Part shown: positions 23,986-32,662 of the stretch, one piece after another | Position numbering within the stretch: the stretch's first letter is position 1 | Layout of the letters: every line of letters starts with the position of its first letter | Assembly: GCA_024510845.1 (NCBI GenBank) | Contig: JANEMA010000002.1 | Location: forward strand, 20,757 to 84,756 | DNA length: 64,000 nucleotides | Direction of reading: 5' to 3' | Origin: Gammaproteobacteria bacterium | GTDB lineage: Bacteria; Pseudomonadota; Gammaproteobacteria; Chromatiales; Chromatiaceae | Notes under the pieces: model-generated | Database searches by the model: none | Told to the model about the DNA's origin: nothing | The model's input: only the letters and a program-made list of their open reading frames with translations | Translations under genes and position numbers: made by a program

Positions 23986-24068
23986 CCATTGCGTCGAATC
24001 GTTCTCTCACCTGTGTTTCCCATGATGGCTTGAAACTTGTCTCCTCTTTGATACTAAGCAAAAAGCAT

Positions 24069-25148
24069 ATGAACGTTGTTCCCTGTCCCGAGACCCATAT
24101 TCTCGACAACCTGGTCACCGGAGTTCTTGTTTTCGACACGGAAGGCCGGGTGCTGTACCTGAACCAGATGGCCGAGGCCATGCTGGGCCTGAGCGCACGT
24201 CATGTGATTGGGCAACAGCCGGAACCTCATATCTGTTGTGACGGCCAGCCCCTCATCGATCTGGTCGCCAGTGCGCCCGAGAGCGAGGTGATCGGCAAGC
24301 GCGGAGCCGCACTGGTACGTGCCGATCGTGAGTCAATCACCGTGGATTGCACCATTACCCACGCGCCTGAGGAGCCTCCGCGTACCATTATGGAACTGCA
24401 GCAGGTGGACCGACAGTTACGTATACGCCGCGAGAACCAGCTCATTATTCAGCAGGCGGCCATCCGGGACCTGTTGCGTGGTCTGGCACACGAGATCAAG
24501 AACCCTCTGGGAGGCCTGCGCGGGGCCGCACAGCTGCTGGCAGCCGAGTTGCCCGAGCCGGGGCTCGAGGAATACACCCGTATCCTCATCGAGGAAGCCG
24601 ATCGCCTGAAATCCCTGGTCGATGCCCTGCTGGGGCCAAACCGCCGACCCGAGTATCGAGCGATGAACATCCATCAGGTCCTCGAGCGGGTCCGCAGCTT
24701 GGTTTTGGCCGAGGCGGGTGAGCGTGAGCTGATGATCGAGTGCGACTACGACCCGAGTATTCCCGAGCTGATCGGCGATGCCGACCAGCTCATCCAGGCC
24801 GTACTCAACATCGTGCGCAATGCCGTTCAGGCTCTGCAGGGCAGTGAGTGCCCATGCATTCGTCTGAAGACACGCATTTCACGGAATTTCACTATTGGCG
24901 CAGTGTGTCATCGTCTGGTGGCCCGTGTGGAGATCCGAGACAACGGCCCAGGGATACCCGAAGCCATTACCGACACCCTGTTCCTGCCGATGGTCACCTC
25001 CGGCAGCGGGACAGGTCTGGGTCTGTCCATTGCACAGTCACTGATCACCCAGCACAAGGGGCTGGTGGAATGCAGCAGCCGGCCGGGAGAGACCGTATTC
25101 ACTCTGTTGCTTCCCTTGCCCGGCAACCCCAATATGCAGGAGGCTTGA
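24069..25148 (+). CDS. glnL: Nitrogen regulation sensor histidine kinase NtrB
   Basis: 359 residues from ATG 24069. An N-terminal PAS domain (ILDNLVTGVLVFDTEGRVL) precedes the H-box LAHEIKNPLGGLRGAAQLL, the N-box NIVRNAVQAL and the G-boxes DNGPGIP and GTGLGLSIAQ. NtrB phosphorylates or, with PII, dephosphorylates NtrC. Upstream residues from 23958 in the same frame belong to the decayed region and are not NtrB-like. One base separates its stop from glnG. Confidence 0.95.
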   Translation: MNVVPCPETHILDNLVTGVLVFDTEGRVLYLNQMAEAMLGLSARHVIGQQPEPHICCDGQPLIDLVASAPESEVIGKRGAALVRADRESITVDCTITHAPEEPPRTIMELQQVDRQLRIRRENQLIIQQAAIRDLLRGLAHEIKNPLGGLRGAAQLLAAELPEPGLEEYTRILIEEADRLKSLVDALLGPNRRPEYRAMNIHQVLERVRSLVLAEAGERELMIECDYDPSIPELIGDADQLIQAVLNIVRNAVQALQGSECPCIRLKTRISRNFTIGAVCHRLVARVEIRDNGPGIPEAITDTLFLPMVTSGSGTGLGLSIAQSLITQHKGLVECSSRPGETVFTLLLPLPGNPNMQEA

Positions 25149-25149
25149 G

Positions 25150-26547
25150 ATGGACACTCAAAATACCGTCTGGGTCATCGATGACGACCGATCCATCCGT
25201 TGGGTATTGGAGAAGGCCTTGCAGAAGGCCGGAATAATGGTGCGCAGCTTCGAGCGGGCCGATGGTGTACTCGAGGCCCTGGAGCGGAACAAGCCCGATG
25301 CCATTCTCTCCGATATCCGCATGCCCGGTATGGATGGCATTGCCTTGCTCGAACAGATTCAGGTGCGTTATCCCGGGATACCGGTGATCATCATGACTGC
25401 ACATTCCGATCTCGATAGTGCCGTGTCTGCCTACCACAGCGGCGCCTTCGAATATTTGCCCAAGCCATTTGACGTCACCGAGGCGGTCGACCAGGTCAGA
25501 CGGGCCTGCCGCCTGTGTCGAGAGTGTCTGGTGGATACCGGCAACAGCGAGGAAAGCGGTGCAGAGATCATCGGTGAGGCCCCGGCCATGCAGGAGGTGT
25601 TTCGTGCCATCGGTCGCTTGGCGCGCTCCAACATCACCGTACTCATCAATGGTGAGTCGGGCACCGGCAAGGAGTTGGTGGCACACGCACTGCACCATCA
25701 CAGCCCGCGCGCCATCGGCCCTTTCATTGCGCTGAACATGGCTGCCATACCGCACGATCTACTCGAGTCCGAACTGTTCGGACACGAGAAGGGTGCGTTC
25801 ACGGGAGCGCAGGCGCGCCGTCCCGGGCGTTTCGAACAGGCCAATGGGGGTACCCTGTTTCTCGACGAAATCGGTGACATGCCTTTCGAGCTGCAGACCC
25901 GCCTGTTGAGGGTTCTGGCCGATGGTGAGTTCTACCGCGTGGGTGGACACGAGCTGGTGAAGATCAATGTGCGCATCGTCGCCGCCACACATCAGGATCT
26001 GGAGCGTCTTGTCGGCGAGGGGCGTTTTCGAGAGGACCTGTTCCACCGTCTCAATGTCATCCGTATCCATATTCCAGCCCTGCGTGAGCGGCGCGAGGAC
26101 ATCCCCCTGCTGATGCGACATTTCCTCAAGCAGGCGGCACGTGAGCTCGCCGTAGAGGTCAAGCGTCTGTTGCCGGAGACCGAGGTCCTGTTGTGCGGAT
26201 TCGACTGGTTGGGCAATGTGCGCCAACTCGAGAATATCGCGCGCTGGCTCACAGTGATGGCCTCGGGCCGCGAGATCCACCCTGACGATCTGCCGCCCGA
26301 GCTGCGCGAGGCCAAGTCACAGGCTCCCGGTTACGGTGACTGGCAGGAGGTCCTGCGTGGCTGGGCTCGTACCGAACTGGCAGCTGGTCGCCGCGATCTG
26401 CTCGAAGAGGCCCTGCCGGCCTTCGAGACGGTGATGATCCGCGTCGCGCTCGAACAGACGGGTGGCCGACGCCAGGAAGCAGCGCGCTTGCTGGGCTGGG
26501 GTCGAAACACTCTCACACGCAAGATCAAGGAACTGGGTCTGGAATAG
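25150..26547 (+). CDS. glnG: Nitrogen regulation response regulator NtrC
   Basis: 465 residues. The receiver domain has the phosphorylation Asp in SDIRMPGMDG. The AAA+ domain shows GESGTGKELVA (Walker A), the sigma-54 contact loop GAFTGA and GTLFLDEIGDM (Walker B). The C-terminal Fis-type helix-turn-helix is RQEAARLLGWGRNTLTRKIKEL. It activates sigma-54 promoters such as that of glnA under nitrogen limitation. AGGAGG lies 6-7 bases before ATG 25150. Confidence 0.97.
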   Translation: MDTQNTVWVIDDDRSIRWVLEKALQKAGIMVRSFERADGVLEALERNKPDAILSDIRMPGMDGIALLEQIQVRYPGIPVIIMTAHSDLDSAVSAYHSGAFEYLPKPFDVTEAVDQVRRACRLCRECLVDTGNSEESGAEIIGEAPAMQEVFRAIGRLARSNITVLINGESGTGKELVAHALHHHSPRAIGPFIALNMAAIPHDLLESELFGHEKGAFTGAQARRPGRFEQANGGTLFLDEIGDMPFELQTRLLRVLADGEFYRVGGHELVKINVRIVAATHQDLERLVGEGRFREDLFHRLNVIRIHIPALRERREDIPLLMRHFLKQAARELAVEVKRLLPETEVLLCGFDWLGNVRQLENIARWLTVMASGREIHPDDLPPELREAKSQAPGYGDWQEVLRGWARTELAAGRRDLLEEALPAFETVMIRVALEQTGGRRQEAARLLGWGRNTLTRKIKELGLE

Positions 26548-26658
26548 AATCTGAAAGACATGGACTGAACCAACAGTCAAGGGGAATTCAGCAGAATCAG
26601 CGTGGCCGGTGAGCCTATACTGGGCGCAGTTTCTCAGTCTCAATCACAAAGGGAATCC

Positions 26659-27063
26659 ATGGACAGTACCAGTATTGATCTGGTTGGGTCGAAGATCAGC
26701 CAGGTGAAGGTCGAAGGCGATACCATTGCCATCCGTTTCGAACCGGCCTACCTCATCAAGACCATGACCGGCTCGGTGGAGCGTACCTGCTGGTGGCAGA
26801 ATGGTTGGTTGGTGTTCGAGGGTGCCGAGCTGGAGAACAGCACGGTGCTCGATGCCCTGCCGGCTGAGTGCGCCGGGGGGGACGTGGGCGAGAACATCTA
26901 TACCTACCGTGACATGTTGCCGGTGCCGCTGGAAAGCCGTGGACAAACGCATTGTGAGTTGAAACTGGTCGGCAGCGAGCATTTGTTGAAGGTGAAAGCC
27001 GTGGTGATGCGTCTCGATCTGGAGGATGTCGCCCGATACATCGGGCACATCCATCCCGAGTAG
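26659..27063 (+). CDS. Small protein of unknown function
   Basis: 134 residues from ATG 26659, chosen over an in-frame ATG at 26602 because GGGAA lies just before it and the upstream residues are low-complexity. The protein is acidic, with a beta-rich pattern (KISQVKVEGDTIAIRFEPAYL, CWWQNGWLVFEGAEL) and no signal peptide or membrane helix. I do not recognise a family. It sits alone after glnG and before a bidirectional terminator. A TATACT at 26616-26621 could be its -10. Confidence 0.75.
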   Translation: MDSTSIDLVGSKISQVKVEGDTIAIRFEPAYLIKTMTGSVERTCWWQNGWLVFEGAELENSTVLDALPAECAGGDVGENIYTYRDMLPVPLESRGQTHCELKLVGSEHLLKVKAVVMRLDLEDVARYIGHIHPE

Positions 27064-27246
27064 GGTCAGCGGGAAAGTCTCCCGCTCAACCTTACAGAAT
27101 ACGATTGACGCTGCTCAGCGAGCCGCTGGCGGTTTCCGTGATTCACAAGCTGGATGGCCGTGGGACGGGTGTCATGGATGGCATGGTGTTGGAATCTCGA
27201 GACGTTTCCCGTCTCGTCTGGTTGCAAACCTGAACTCCAGGACATG

Positions 27247-27273
27247 AAAAAACCCGCCATAGGCGGGTTTTTT
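27247..27273. terminator. Bidirectional rho-independent terminator
   Basis: A perfect 12-base-pair hairpin: AAAAAACCCGCC (27247-27258), loop ATA, GGCGGGTTTTTT (27262-27273). It separates the plus-strand unknown gene from the minus-strand small gene that converge on it. Confidence 0.9.
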
Positions 27274-27295
27274 TCAGGTGAAATACCCGGGTCGA

Positions 27296-27517
27296 TCAGG
27301 GCTCGGAACCTACGATCTGGTGAGAAAGTTCCACCACGCGCATGGCCTTTTCCATGTACACCTTTCGGTAGTCCTTCAGTAGCTCTTCGTCGCTGGCCCA
27401 GTAGTCCTTGCCGGAGATGCCGCCATTGTGCTCGCGATCGATGAACTTCTTCTGCAGCTCGAGCATCTCGGCGATCAGCTTGTCCTTCTCGGACTTGAGT
27501 GCTTCCACGTCGCTCAT
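27296..27517 (-). CDS. Small coiled-coil protein of unknown function
   Basis: 73 residues from ATG 27517, which is preceded by AGGAG at a good distance. The sequence is charged and helical (EALKSEKDKLIAEMLELQKKF), suggesting a short coiled coil, then a polar middle with GISGKDYWASDEELLKDYR. No cysteines, signal or membrane segment. I recall similar short proteins in sulfur-oxidising gammaproteobacteria but cannot give a name or role. It is a single-gene unit with a likely operator and promoter directly upstream and a strong terminator downstream, which argues for a real, regulated gene. Confidence 0.78.
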   Translation of the reverse strand: MSDVEALKSEKDKLIAEMLELQKKFIDREHNGGISGKDYWASDEELLKDYRKVYMEKAMRVVELSHQIVGSEP

Positions 27518-27545
27518 TGTGAATCTCCTGAACGTTGTCATGTTT

Positions 27546-27565
27546 CGTGACCAGGATTGGTCACG
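27546..27565. promoter_or_regulatory. Inverted repeat, putative operator of the small coiled-coil gene
   Basis: Perfect arms CGTGACC and GGTCACG separated by AGGATT, 28 bases before the start codon. A minus-strand -10-like TATATT (27573-27578) places the transcription start within or next to the repeat, as expected for repressor binding. Confidence 0.45.
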
Positions 27566-27621
27566 GATCGTGAATATAACACGCTGCTAATATTGGTGCG
27601 AACCTGCCCGAAGGGGACAAA

Positions 27622-28581
27622 TCAACAGCCGTAGTCAGCCGGGTCATTGAGCACCAGTGCCCCAGTGAGCTGGGAGACCCGCTCCAGGCTGTGGCGCTCC
27701 AGGTAGTCGAGGATGCCCTGGCCGATCTTCGGCAGGATCAGAGGATCGTAAAACAGAGCGGTTCCCACACCTACAGCCGAGGCCCCGGCGAGCAGGAACT
27801 CGATCGCGTCCTCCGCGCTCGCTACTCCGCCCTGGCCGATGATGGGCACCCCCTTCTCACGCGCCACCTGATACACCTGGTGAGTCTTGAGCACCGCCAC
27901 CGGCCTGATCGCAGGGCCCGACAACCCGCCCTGATTGTTACCGATGAAGGGTGTGCGCGACTCGATGTCGATGGCCATCCCCATCAGGGTGTTGATCACT
28001 GCAAGGGCGTCGGTCCCTGCCTCGATACAGCACCGAGCGTTTTCTGCAATGTTGGTCTGGTTGGGTGACAGCTTGGTGATCAGCGGTTTGCTCGTTGCCT
28101 TGCGGCAGGCCTCGACCACGCGTGCAGACATGTCGGGATCATTGCCGAAGGTTACCCCGCCCTCCTTGACGTTGGGGCAGGAGATATTGATCTCGATGGC
28201 GTCGATGGGTGAGTCGTCGAAGTGCTCGGTGACCGCGATGTATTCCTCGATGGTGGAGCCCGAGACGTTGGCGATGAAGCGGGTCTCGGAAAAGTCCAGG
28301 GTGGGCAGGATCTCGTCCACCACCCTGTCCACGCCGGGGTTCTGCAGGCCGATGGCGTTGAGCATGCCGCCGGGTGTCTCGTACACCCGATGCGGCGGGT
28401 TGCCGGGACGCGGGCTACCGGTGGTGGCCTTGAGGCAGACTGCGCCGGCGTCGTGGTTGGAGAAACCGGCGATCCGCGTGTACTCTTTGCCGAAACCCAC
28501 GCAACCCGAGAGCAGCACCAGCGGGGTGGCAAAGTCCAGGCCGCAGAAATCGATGTGCAGGCGAGGGTCTGGGGTGGTCAT
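27622..28581 (-). CDS. pyrD: Dihydroorotate dehydrogenase, class 1 (NAD-linked 1B type)
   Basis: 319 residues from ATG 28581. The active-site loop NISCPNVKEGG has the catalytic Cys of class 1 enzymes, and the FMN-binding end reads IIGQGGVASAEDAIEFLLAGASAVGVGTALF. It oxidises dihydroorotate to orotate in pyrimidine synthesis. Class 1B enzymes normally pair with the electron-transfer subunit PyrK, which is not in this window. Most gammaproteobacteria use the membrane class 2 enzyme instead. The frame stays open to 28908, but the extension lies antisense to trmL. Confidence 0.88.
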   Translation of the reverse strand: MTTPDPRLHIDFCGLDFATPLVLLSGCVGFGKEYTRIAGFSNHDAGAVCLKATTGSPRPGNPPHRVYETPGGMLNAIGLQNPGVDRVVDEILPTLDFSETRFIANVSGSTIEEYIAVTEHFDDSPIDAIEINISCPNVKEGGVTFGNDPDMSARVVEACRKATSKPLITKLSPNQTNIAENARCCIEAGTDALAVINTLMGMAIDIESRTPFIGNNQGGLSGPAIRPVAVLKTHQVYQVAREKGVPIIGQGGVASAEDAIEFLLAGASAVGVGTALFYDPLILPKIGQGILDYLERHSLERVSQLTGALVLNDPADYGC

Positions 28582-28598
28582 CAGCGGAGTGTCCTCGA

Positions 28599-29075
28599 GT
28601 GTTTCACGTGGTTCTGTATCAACCGGAGATTCCGCCCAACACGGGCAACATCGTACGTCTGTGCGCCAATACTGGCGCATACCTGCACTTGGTCGGCCGC
28701 CTCGGATTCGAGCTGGACGACCGGCGCCTGCGGCGTGCGGGGCTGGACTATCACGAGTATGCCGAGGTGGTGCAGTATCCCCGGCTGGATGATTTCCTGC
28801 AACGGGTGAGACCGGTCCGGATGTTCGCTCTGAGTACCCGCAGCGAGGCACGTTTCGACAAGCCTGCCTATCGACCGGGCGATGCCTTTCTGTTCGGTCC
28901 CGAGACACGTGGACTGCCCGAGGATGTGCTCGACGACGTGCCTGCGGAATACCGCCTTCGCCTGCCCATGTGCTCGGGGCAGCGCAGCCTGAACCTGTCT
29001 AATGCGGTGGCGGTGATGCTGTTCGAAGCTTGGCGGCAACAGGGGTTTGCCGGGGCTGTGGGTGTCTCGTCCTGA
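28599..29075 (+). CDS. trmL: tRNA (cytidine(34)-2'-O)-methyltransferase TrmL
   Basis: 158 residues, the usual SPOUT-fold length. The start is a GTG (FHVVLYQPEIPPNTGNIVRLC). The knot and SAM site are seen in LFGPETRGLP and MCSGQRSLNLSNAVAVMLFE. It methylates the wobble ribose of two tRNA-Leu species. Divergent from pyrD, whose start codon lies 17 bases away, so both promoters must sit inside coding sequence or the short gap. Confidence 0.93.
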   Translation: MFHVVLYQPEIPPNTGNIVRLCANTGAYLHLVGRLGFELDDRRLRRAGLDYHEYAEVVQYPRLDDFLQRVRPVRMFALSTRSEARFDKPAYRPGDAFLFGPETRGLPEDVLDDVPAEYRLRLPMCSGQRSLNLSNAVAVMLFEAWRQQGFAGAVGVSS

Positions 29076-29090
29076 CCAGTGGGGGGTCGG

Positions 29091-29288
29091 TCAGGCCACC
29101 TTTTTCTGGCCGATACGATCGATCCAGCAGGCCATGCAGAACAGCACCCGGGGACGTACGCGCCTGCGCAGAGCTTCGGGCATCTGCCGATTTGGCAGGC
29201 AGACCATCACGCGGTCGCGGAAACGCAGGGAGAAGGTACGGTGGATGGCCTTGAGCATGGTGGCGTCCTTTTCGGGTTCGGCAAACAT
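29091..29288 (-). CDS. Small basic cysteine-containing ORF, unknown
   Basis: 65 residues from ATG 29288 (an internal ATG at 29258 would give 55). The protein is Arg-rich with FCMACWID near the C-terminus. No family is recognised. No clear Shine-Dalgarno precedes the first ATG, but a perfect operator-like palindrome ends one base before the start codon. In related genomes the place between this area and lptM-lysA often holds cyaY on this strand, but the sequence does not resemble frataxin. It may be a real regulated small gene or chance. Confidence 0.4.
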   Translation of the reverse strand: MFAEPEKDATMLKAIHRTFSLRFRDRVMVCLPNRQMPEALRRRVRPRVLFCMACWIDRIGQKKVA

Positions 29289-29306
29289 TATTAGAACATT
29301 CTAATA
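29289..29306. promoter_or_regulatory. Palindrome TATTAGAA-CA-TTCTAATA, putative operator
   Basis: Perfect 8-base arms with a 2-base centre in an AT-rich patch within GC-rich DNA, directly at the start of the small ORF and about 130 bases upstream of lptM. The shape fits a dimeric winged-helix repressor such as an ArsR-family protein. Confidence 0.5.
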
Positions 29307-29438
29307 TTATGGAGTCAATGTTCGCCTTCGGGATCGGAACAGTTCTCGTATACGGGAAGTCCGGGTTCGATGTTGGCAATCAATACCGGCGCTTCCCTTA
29401 TAATCCGGTCTTCATTCCAGCTTTCACGGATTGCCGAC

Positions 29439-29549
29439 ATGCGCCTGTTTTCCCTCCTGTTGCTGAGCCTCGTGTTGTTGACAGCCTGTGGCCAGCGCGG
29501 ACCGCTGTACCTCCCCGACCGCACGGACGCTTCCCGGGAGGCGAACTGA
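29439..29549 (+). CDS. lptM: LPS translocon maturation lipoprotein LptM (YifL/LppL)
   Basis: 36 residues: signal peptide MRLFSLLLLSLVLL, lipobox LTAC, then GQRGPLYLP, the diagnostic motif of LptM. The mature lipoprotein assists assembly of the outer-membrane LptD-LptE complex. The stop is one base before the lysA ATG, so it is co-transcribed with lysA as in other gammaproteobacteria. Confidence 0.9.
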   Translation: MRLFSLLLLSLVLLTACGQRGPLYLPDRTDASREAN

Positions 29550-29550
29550 G

Positions 29551-30798
29551 ATGGACCACTTCGCGTACCGCGATGGCGAGCTGCATGCCGAGGAGGTTCC
29601 GCTGTGTGCGATCGCCGAATGCCACGGGACGCCAGCCTATGTATATTCCCGTGCCACTCTGGAGCGTCACTGGCGCGCCTTCGACGCCGCCTTTGCCGAC
29701 TGGCCACACCAAGTATGCTATGCGGTGAAGGCCAATTCCAACCTGGCAGTGCTGAACGTGCTGGCGCGTTTGGGATCGGGTTTCGACATCGTCTCGGTGG
29801 GCGAGCTGGAGCGGGTACTGGCCGCAGGTGGTGATCCGGGCAGGGTGGTTTTCTCCGGTGTGGGAAAGCGTGCCGACGAGATGGCGCATGCGCTGGAGGT
29901 CGGCATCCGTTGTTTCAATGTGGAGTCCGTTTCCGAACTGACAAGGCTGGAAGCGGTCGCCGCGGCGTACGGGGTTCAGGCCCCCGTGGCACTGCGAGTC
30001 AACCCGGATGTGGATGCAAGGACTCACCCCTATATTTCCACCGGTCTGCGTGAGAACAAGTTCGGCATCGATATCACGCAGGCCACCGACATCTATCAGC
30101 ACATTGCAGACAGTCCTCATCTGGATGTATCGGGTATCGATTGCCACATCGGTTCGCAGCTCACCGAGCTGTTGCCCTTTCTCGATGCCCTCGACCGTGT
30201 GCTGGAGCTGCTCGATCGGCTGCACAATGTCGGTATTGCCATCGATCACCTGGATCTGGGTGGCGGTCTCGGGGTGCGTTATCGTGACGAGATCCTGCCC
30301 GAGCCTGGCGACTATGCTGAAGCACTGGTGCAGCGTCTGGGTGATCTCGATTGCGAACTGTTCGTCGAGCCGGGGCGTGCCATTGCCGCCAATGCGGGCG
30401 TGTTGCTCACCCGTGTCGAATATCTCAAGCGTACCGAGGTCCGGAACTTCGCTATCGTGGACGCGGCCATGAACGATCTGCTGCGCCCCGCTCTGTATCA
30501 GGCGTGGCAAGAGATCGTCAGTGTGAAACAGCACCCAGAGGGCGAGATCGACACTTGGGATCTGGTTGGCCCGGTGTGCGAGACTGGAGACTTCCTGGGA
30601 AAGGACCGCCGGCTCACCCTGCATGAGGGCATCCTGCTGGCAGTACGCTCGGCCGGTGCCTATGGTTTTACCATGGCTTCCAATTACAACAGCCGGCCGC
30701 GCCCGCCGGAGCTGCTGATCGATGGGAAACGGGTGCATGTCGCGCGCCCGCGCGAGACGTTCGACGACCTGTTCGGGTGTGAGGCCGTGCTTCCCTGA
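29551..30798 (+). CDS. lysA: Diaminopimelate decarboxylase
   Basis: 415 residues from ATG 29551. The PLP lysine motif is CYAVKANSNLAVL, and the phosphate-binding LDLGGGLGVRY and the active-site GPVCETGDF are present. It decarboxylates meso-diaminopimelate to lysine. The frame is open to 29488, but that part overlaps lptM. Its stop overlaps the start of the next ORF (TGATG). Confidence 0.97.
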   Translation: MDHFAYRDGELHAEEVPLCAIAECHGTPAYVYSRATLERHWRAFDAAFADWPHQVCYAVKANSNLAVLNVLARLGSGFDIVSVGELERVLAAGGDPGRVVFSGVGKRADEMAHALEVGIRCFNVESVSELTRLEAVAAAYGVQAPVALRVNPDVDARTHPYISTGLRENKFGIDITQATDIYQHIADSPHLDVSGIDCHIGSQLTELLPFLDALDRVLELLDRLHNVGIAIDHLDLGGGLGVRYRDEILPEPGDYAEALVQRLGDLDCELFVEPGRAIAANAGVLLTRVEYLKRTEVRNFAIVDAAMNDLLRPALYQAWQEIVSVKQHPEGEIDTWDLVGPVCETGDFLGKDRRLTLHEGILLAVRSAGAYGFTMASNYNSRPRPPELLIDGKRVHVARPRETFDDLFGCEAVLP

Positions 30799-31136
30799 TG
30801 CAGCGTGTGCCCGAACTCGATGAACGGATGGATGACCCGGCACAGGCTGCCGCCTGTGTCCGGGCCAATTTCGGCGAGGCCAATGACCTGTTCATCCGCC
30901 TGTTGCGTCACCTGCCCGAGCCCGGAGTCTCTTTCGGCGCTGGATGCTCTGATCGAGACATATGCCCTGAATGCACCGGAGATTCTGCGCCGCGATTTCC
31001 GCAACTCGCTTTGCGCGGCCTGACAGTGGATGGAGTGCGGGAACAGATTGCGAAACTCGGCCCGTGCAGACTGGATGTGAGCATGGTCGGTGATAGGCAT
31101 TGGGAGGCGCGTGGTCACTTGGCCGGAGCGGATTGA
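30798..31136 (+). CDS. Unknown 112-residue ORF between lysA and dapF, possibly frameshifted
   Basis: The ATG overlaps the lysA stop (TGATG) and the stop lies just before dapF, so an operon gene is expected. The N-terminal 42 residues (ending FIRLLRHLPEP) and the C-terminal part (GVREQIAKLGPCRLDVSMVG) look like real protein. The middle (residues about 43-75) is Cys- and Ser-rich and unlike them. In the +2 frame the same DNA reads SLSALDALIETYALNAPEI, a better helical sequence. This suggests two compensating frameshifts or an inactivated gene. No family recognised. Confidence 0.5.
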   Translation: MQRVPELDERMDDPAQAAACVRANFGEANDLFIRLLRHLPEPGVSFGAGCSDRDICPECTGDSAPRFPQLALRGLTVDGVREQIAKLGPCRLDVSMVGDRHWEARGHLAGAD

Positions 31137-31148
31137 GTGGAAGAAGGA

Positions 31149-31982
31149 ATGCGATTGCACTTCAGCAAAATGCAGGGTCTGGGCAACGATTTTGTAGTGA
31201 TCGACGCCACGTGCCACCCGGTCGAACTGGATCCCGGGCAGCTGCGCCATCTCGCCGACCGTCGTTTCGGCGTCGGTTGTGATCAGATCCTGTTGGTCGA
31301 GCCACCCCGTCTACCGGGTACCGACTTTCATTACCGCATCTTCAACGCCGATGGTTCCGAGGTGGAACAGTGCGGCAACGGGGCCCGCTGCTTCGCCCGT
31401 TTCGTGCGTGACCACGGGCTCACCGGAAAGGATTTGATTCCAGTCGGCACCGCCGGTGGCCCCATCCTGCTTCAGGTGCTCGATGACGGTCAGGTGCAGG
31501 TGGAAATGGGAGCCCCTTCCCTGGAACCGGCCGATCTGCCCTTCGAGGCAGAGGTGCGTGCCACTACCCATACCCTGGTGATGGATGACAGTGAAGAGGT
31601 TGCCCTCAGCGCAGTGTCGATGGGCAATCCCCATGCCGTGCTGCTGCTGGACCAAGTGGCAGATGCCCCGGTCGAGATCCTGGGTTCGCGAATCGAGCAC
31701 CATCCGCGTTTCCCCCAACGGGTGAACGTAGGCTTCATGGCGGTGCGCAATCGGCACGAGATCGACCTGCGTGTCTGGGAACGCGGTGTCGGCGAGACGT
31801 TGGCGTGCGGCACCGGGGCCTGCGCTGCGGTAGTCGCCGGTCGTCTGCGTGGATTGCTGGAGGGGCCAGTGACGGTCCATCTGCCGGGTGGGGATCTTGT
31901 GATAAGCTGGGAGGGAGAAGGTCAGCCTGTCTGCATGACTGGCCCGGCCACCGAGGTCTTCGAGGGTGACATCGCGTTATGA
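31149..31982 (+). CDS. dapF: Diaminopimelate epimerase
   Basis: 277 residues from ATG 31149, preferred over GTG 31137 because the protein then opens [16 protein letters not shown] as in other DapFs. The two catalytic cysteines are in [10 protein letters not shown] and ACGTGACAA. It converts LL- to meso-diaminopimelate for peptidoglycan and lysine, directly upstream of LysA in the pathway. The next gene overlaps its stop (ATGA). Confidence 0.97.
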   Translation: MRLHFSKMQGLGNDFVVIDATCHPVELDPGQLRHLADRRFGVGCDQILLVEPPRLPGTDFHYRIFNADGSEVEQCGNGARCFARFVRDHGLTGKDLIPVGTAGGPILLQVLDDGQVQVEMGAPSLEPADLPFEAEVRATTHTLVMDDSEEVALSAVSMGNPHAVLLLDQVADAPVEILGSRIEHHPRFPQRVNVGFMAVRNRHEIDLRVWERGVGETLACGTGACAAVVAGRLRGLLEGPVTVHLPGGDLVISWEGEGQPVCMTGPATEVFEGDIAL

Positions 31983-32662
31983 GTCTGCAGCACGACGATA
32001 AGCCGGCGGACACCGATTTCGAGCAGGTGGTTGCCGATTACCTGATCGCCCACCCGAACTTCCTGGCCTGCCATCCCGAGGTGCTGGCCGAGATCGATAT
32101 TCCGCACTCCACCGACGGCGTGGTCTCGCTGATCGAGCGTCAGGTGTGCATCCTGCGCGAGCAAAATCATCATGTGCGTGATCAGCTCGTCGATCTGGTC
32201 TCCATCGCGCGCGAGAACGATGCCTTGGCAAGGCGCCTGCACCACCTCACCCTGGCACTTATCGAGGCCCGTGTCTTCGACGAGGTCATCAATACCTTGC
32301 AGGACGAGCTGCGCAATCTGTTTCATGCCGATGCGGTGGAAATGAAGTTCTTCTCCGCGGAGGAACTGGCGACGCACAAGGCAGATCATGGTCCGGCGAT
32401 GTTTACCGAATTCATCGAAAGCGAATGCCCGACCTGCGGCCAGCTGCCGGCAGAGCAGTTGGAGTACCTGTTCGGTTCGCAGGCTGCCGAGATCGGCTCG
32501 GTCGCCCTGATCCCGTTGCATGCCCCGCCATCGGTCGGTGTCCTGGCGATCGGTAGCCACGATCCGCAGCGTTTTCATGCCGGAAAGAGCGTGGATTTCC
32601 TCAAGCGCCTGTCGGATGTCGTCAGTGCCACTCTAGGTGCCGTTTCCAGCACGGGATCATGA
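31979..32662 (+). CDS. DUF484 family protein
   Basis: 227 residues. The conserved N-terminus reads [21 protein letters not shown] and is followed by a coiled coil ([21 protein letters not shown]) and a GAF-like domain ending in KRLSDVV. The family is always found between dapF and xerC in gammaproteobacteria, but its function is unknown; the GAF-like fold suggests small-ligand sensing. Overlaps both neighbours by four bases. Confidence 0.92.
   Translation: MSLQHDDKPADTDFEQVVADYLIAHPNFLACHPEVLAEIDIPHSTDGVVSLIERQVCILREQNHHVRDQLVDLVSIARENDALARRLHHLTLALIEARVFDEVINTLQDELRNLFHADAVEMKFFSAEELATHKADHGPAMFTEFIESECPTCGQLPAEQLEYLFGSQAAEIGSVALIPLHAPPSVGVLAIGSHDPQRFHAGKSVDFLKRLSDVVSATLGAVSSTGS

Noticed and set aside
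29315..29707. Minus-strand ORF of 130 residues considered as a cyaY relic
   Set aside because: Mostly antisense to lptM and lysA; no resemblance to frataxin motifs.
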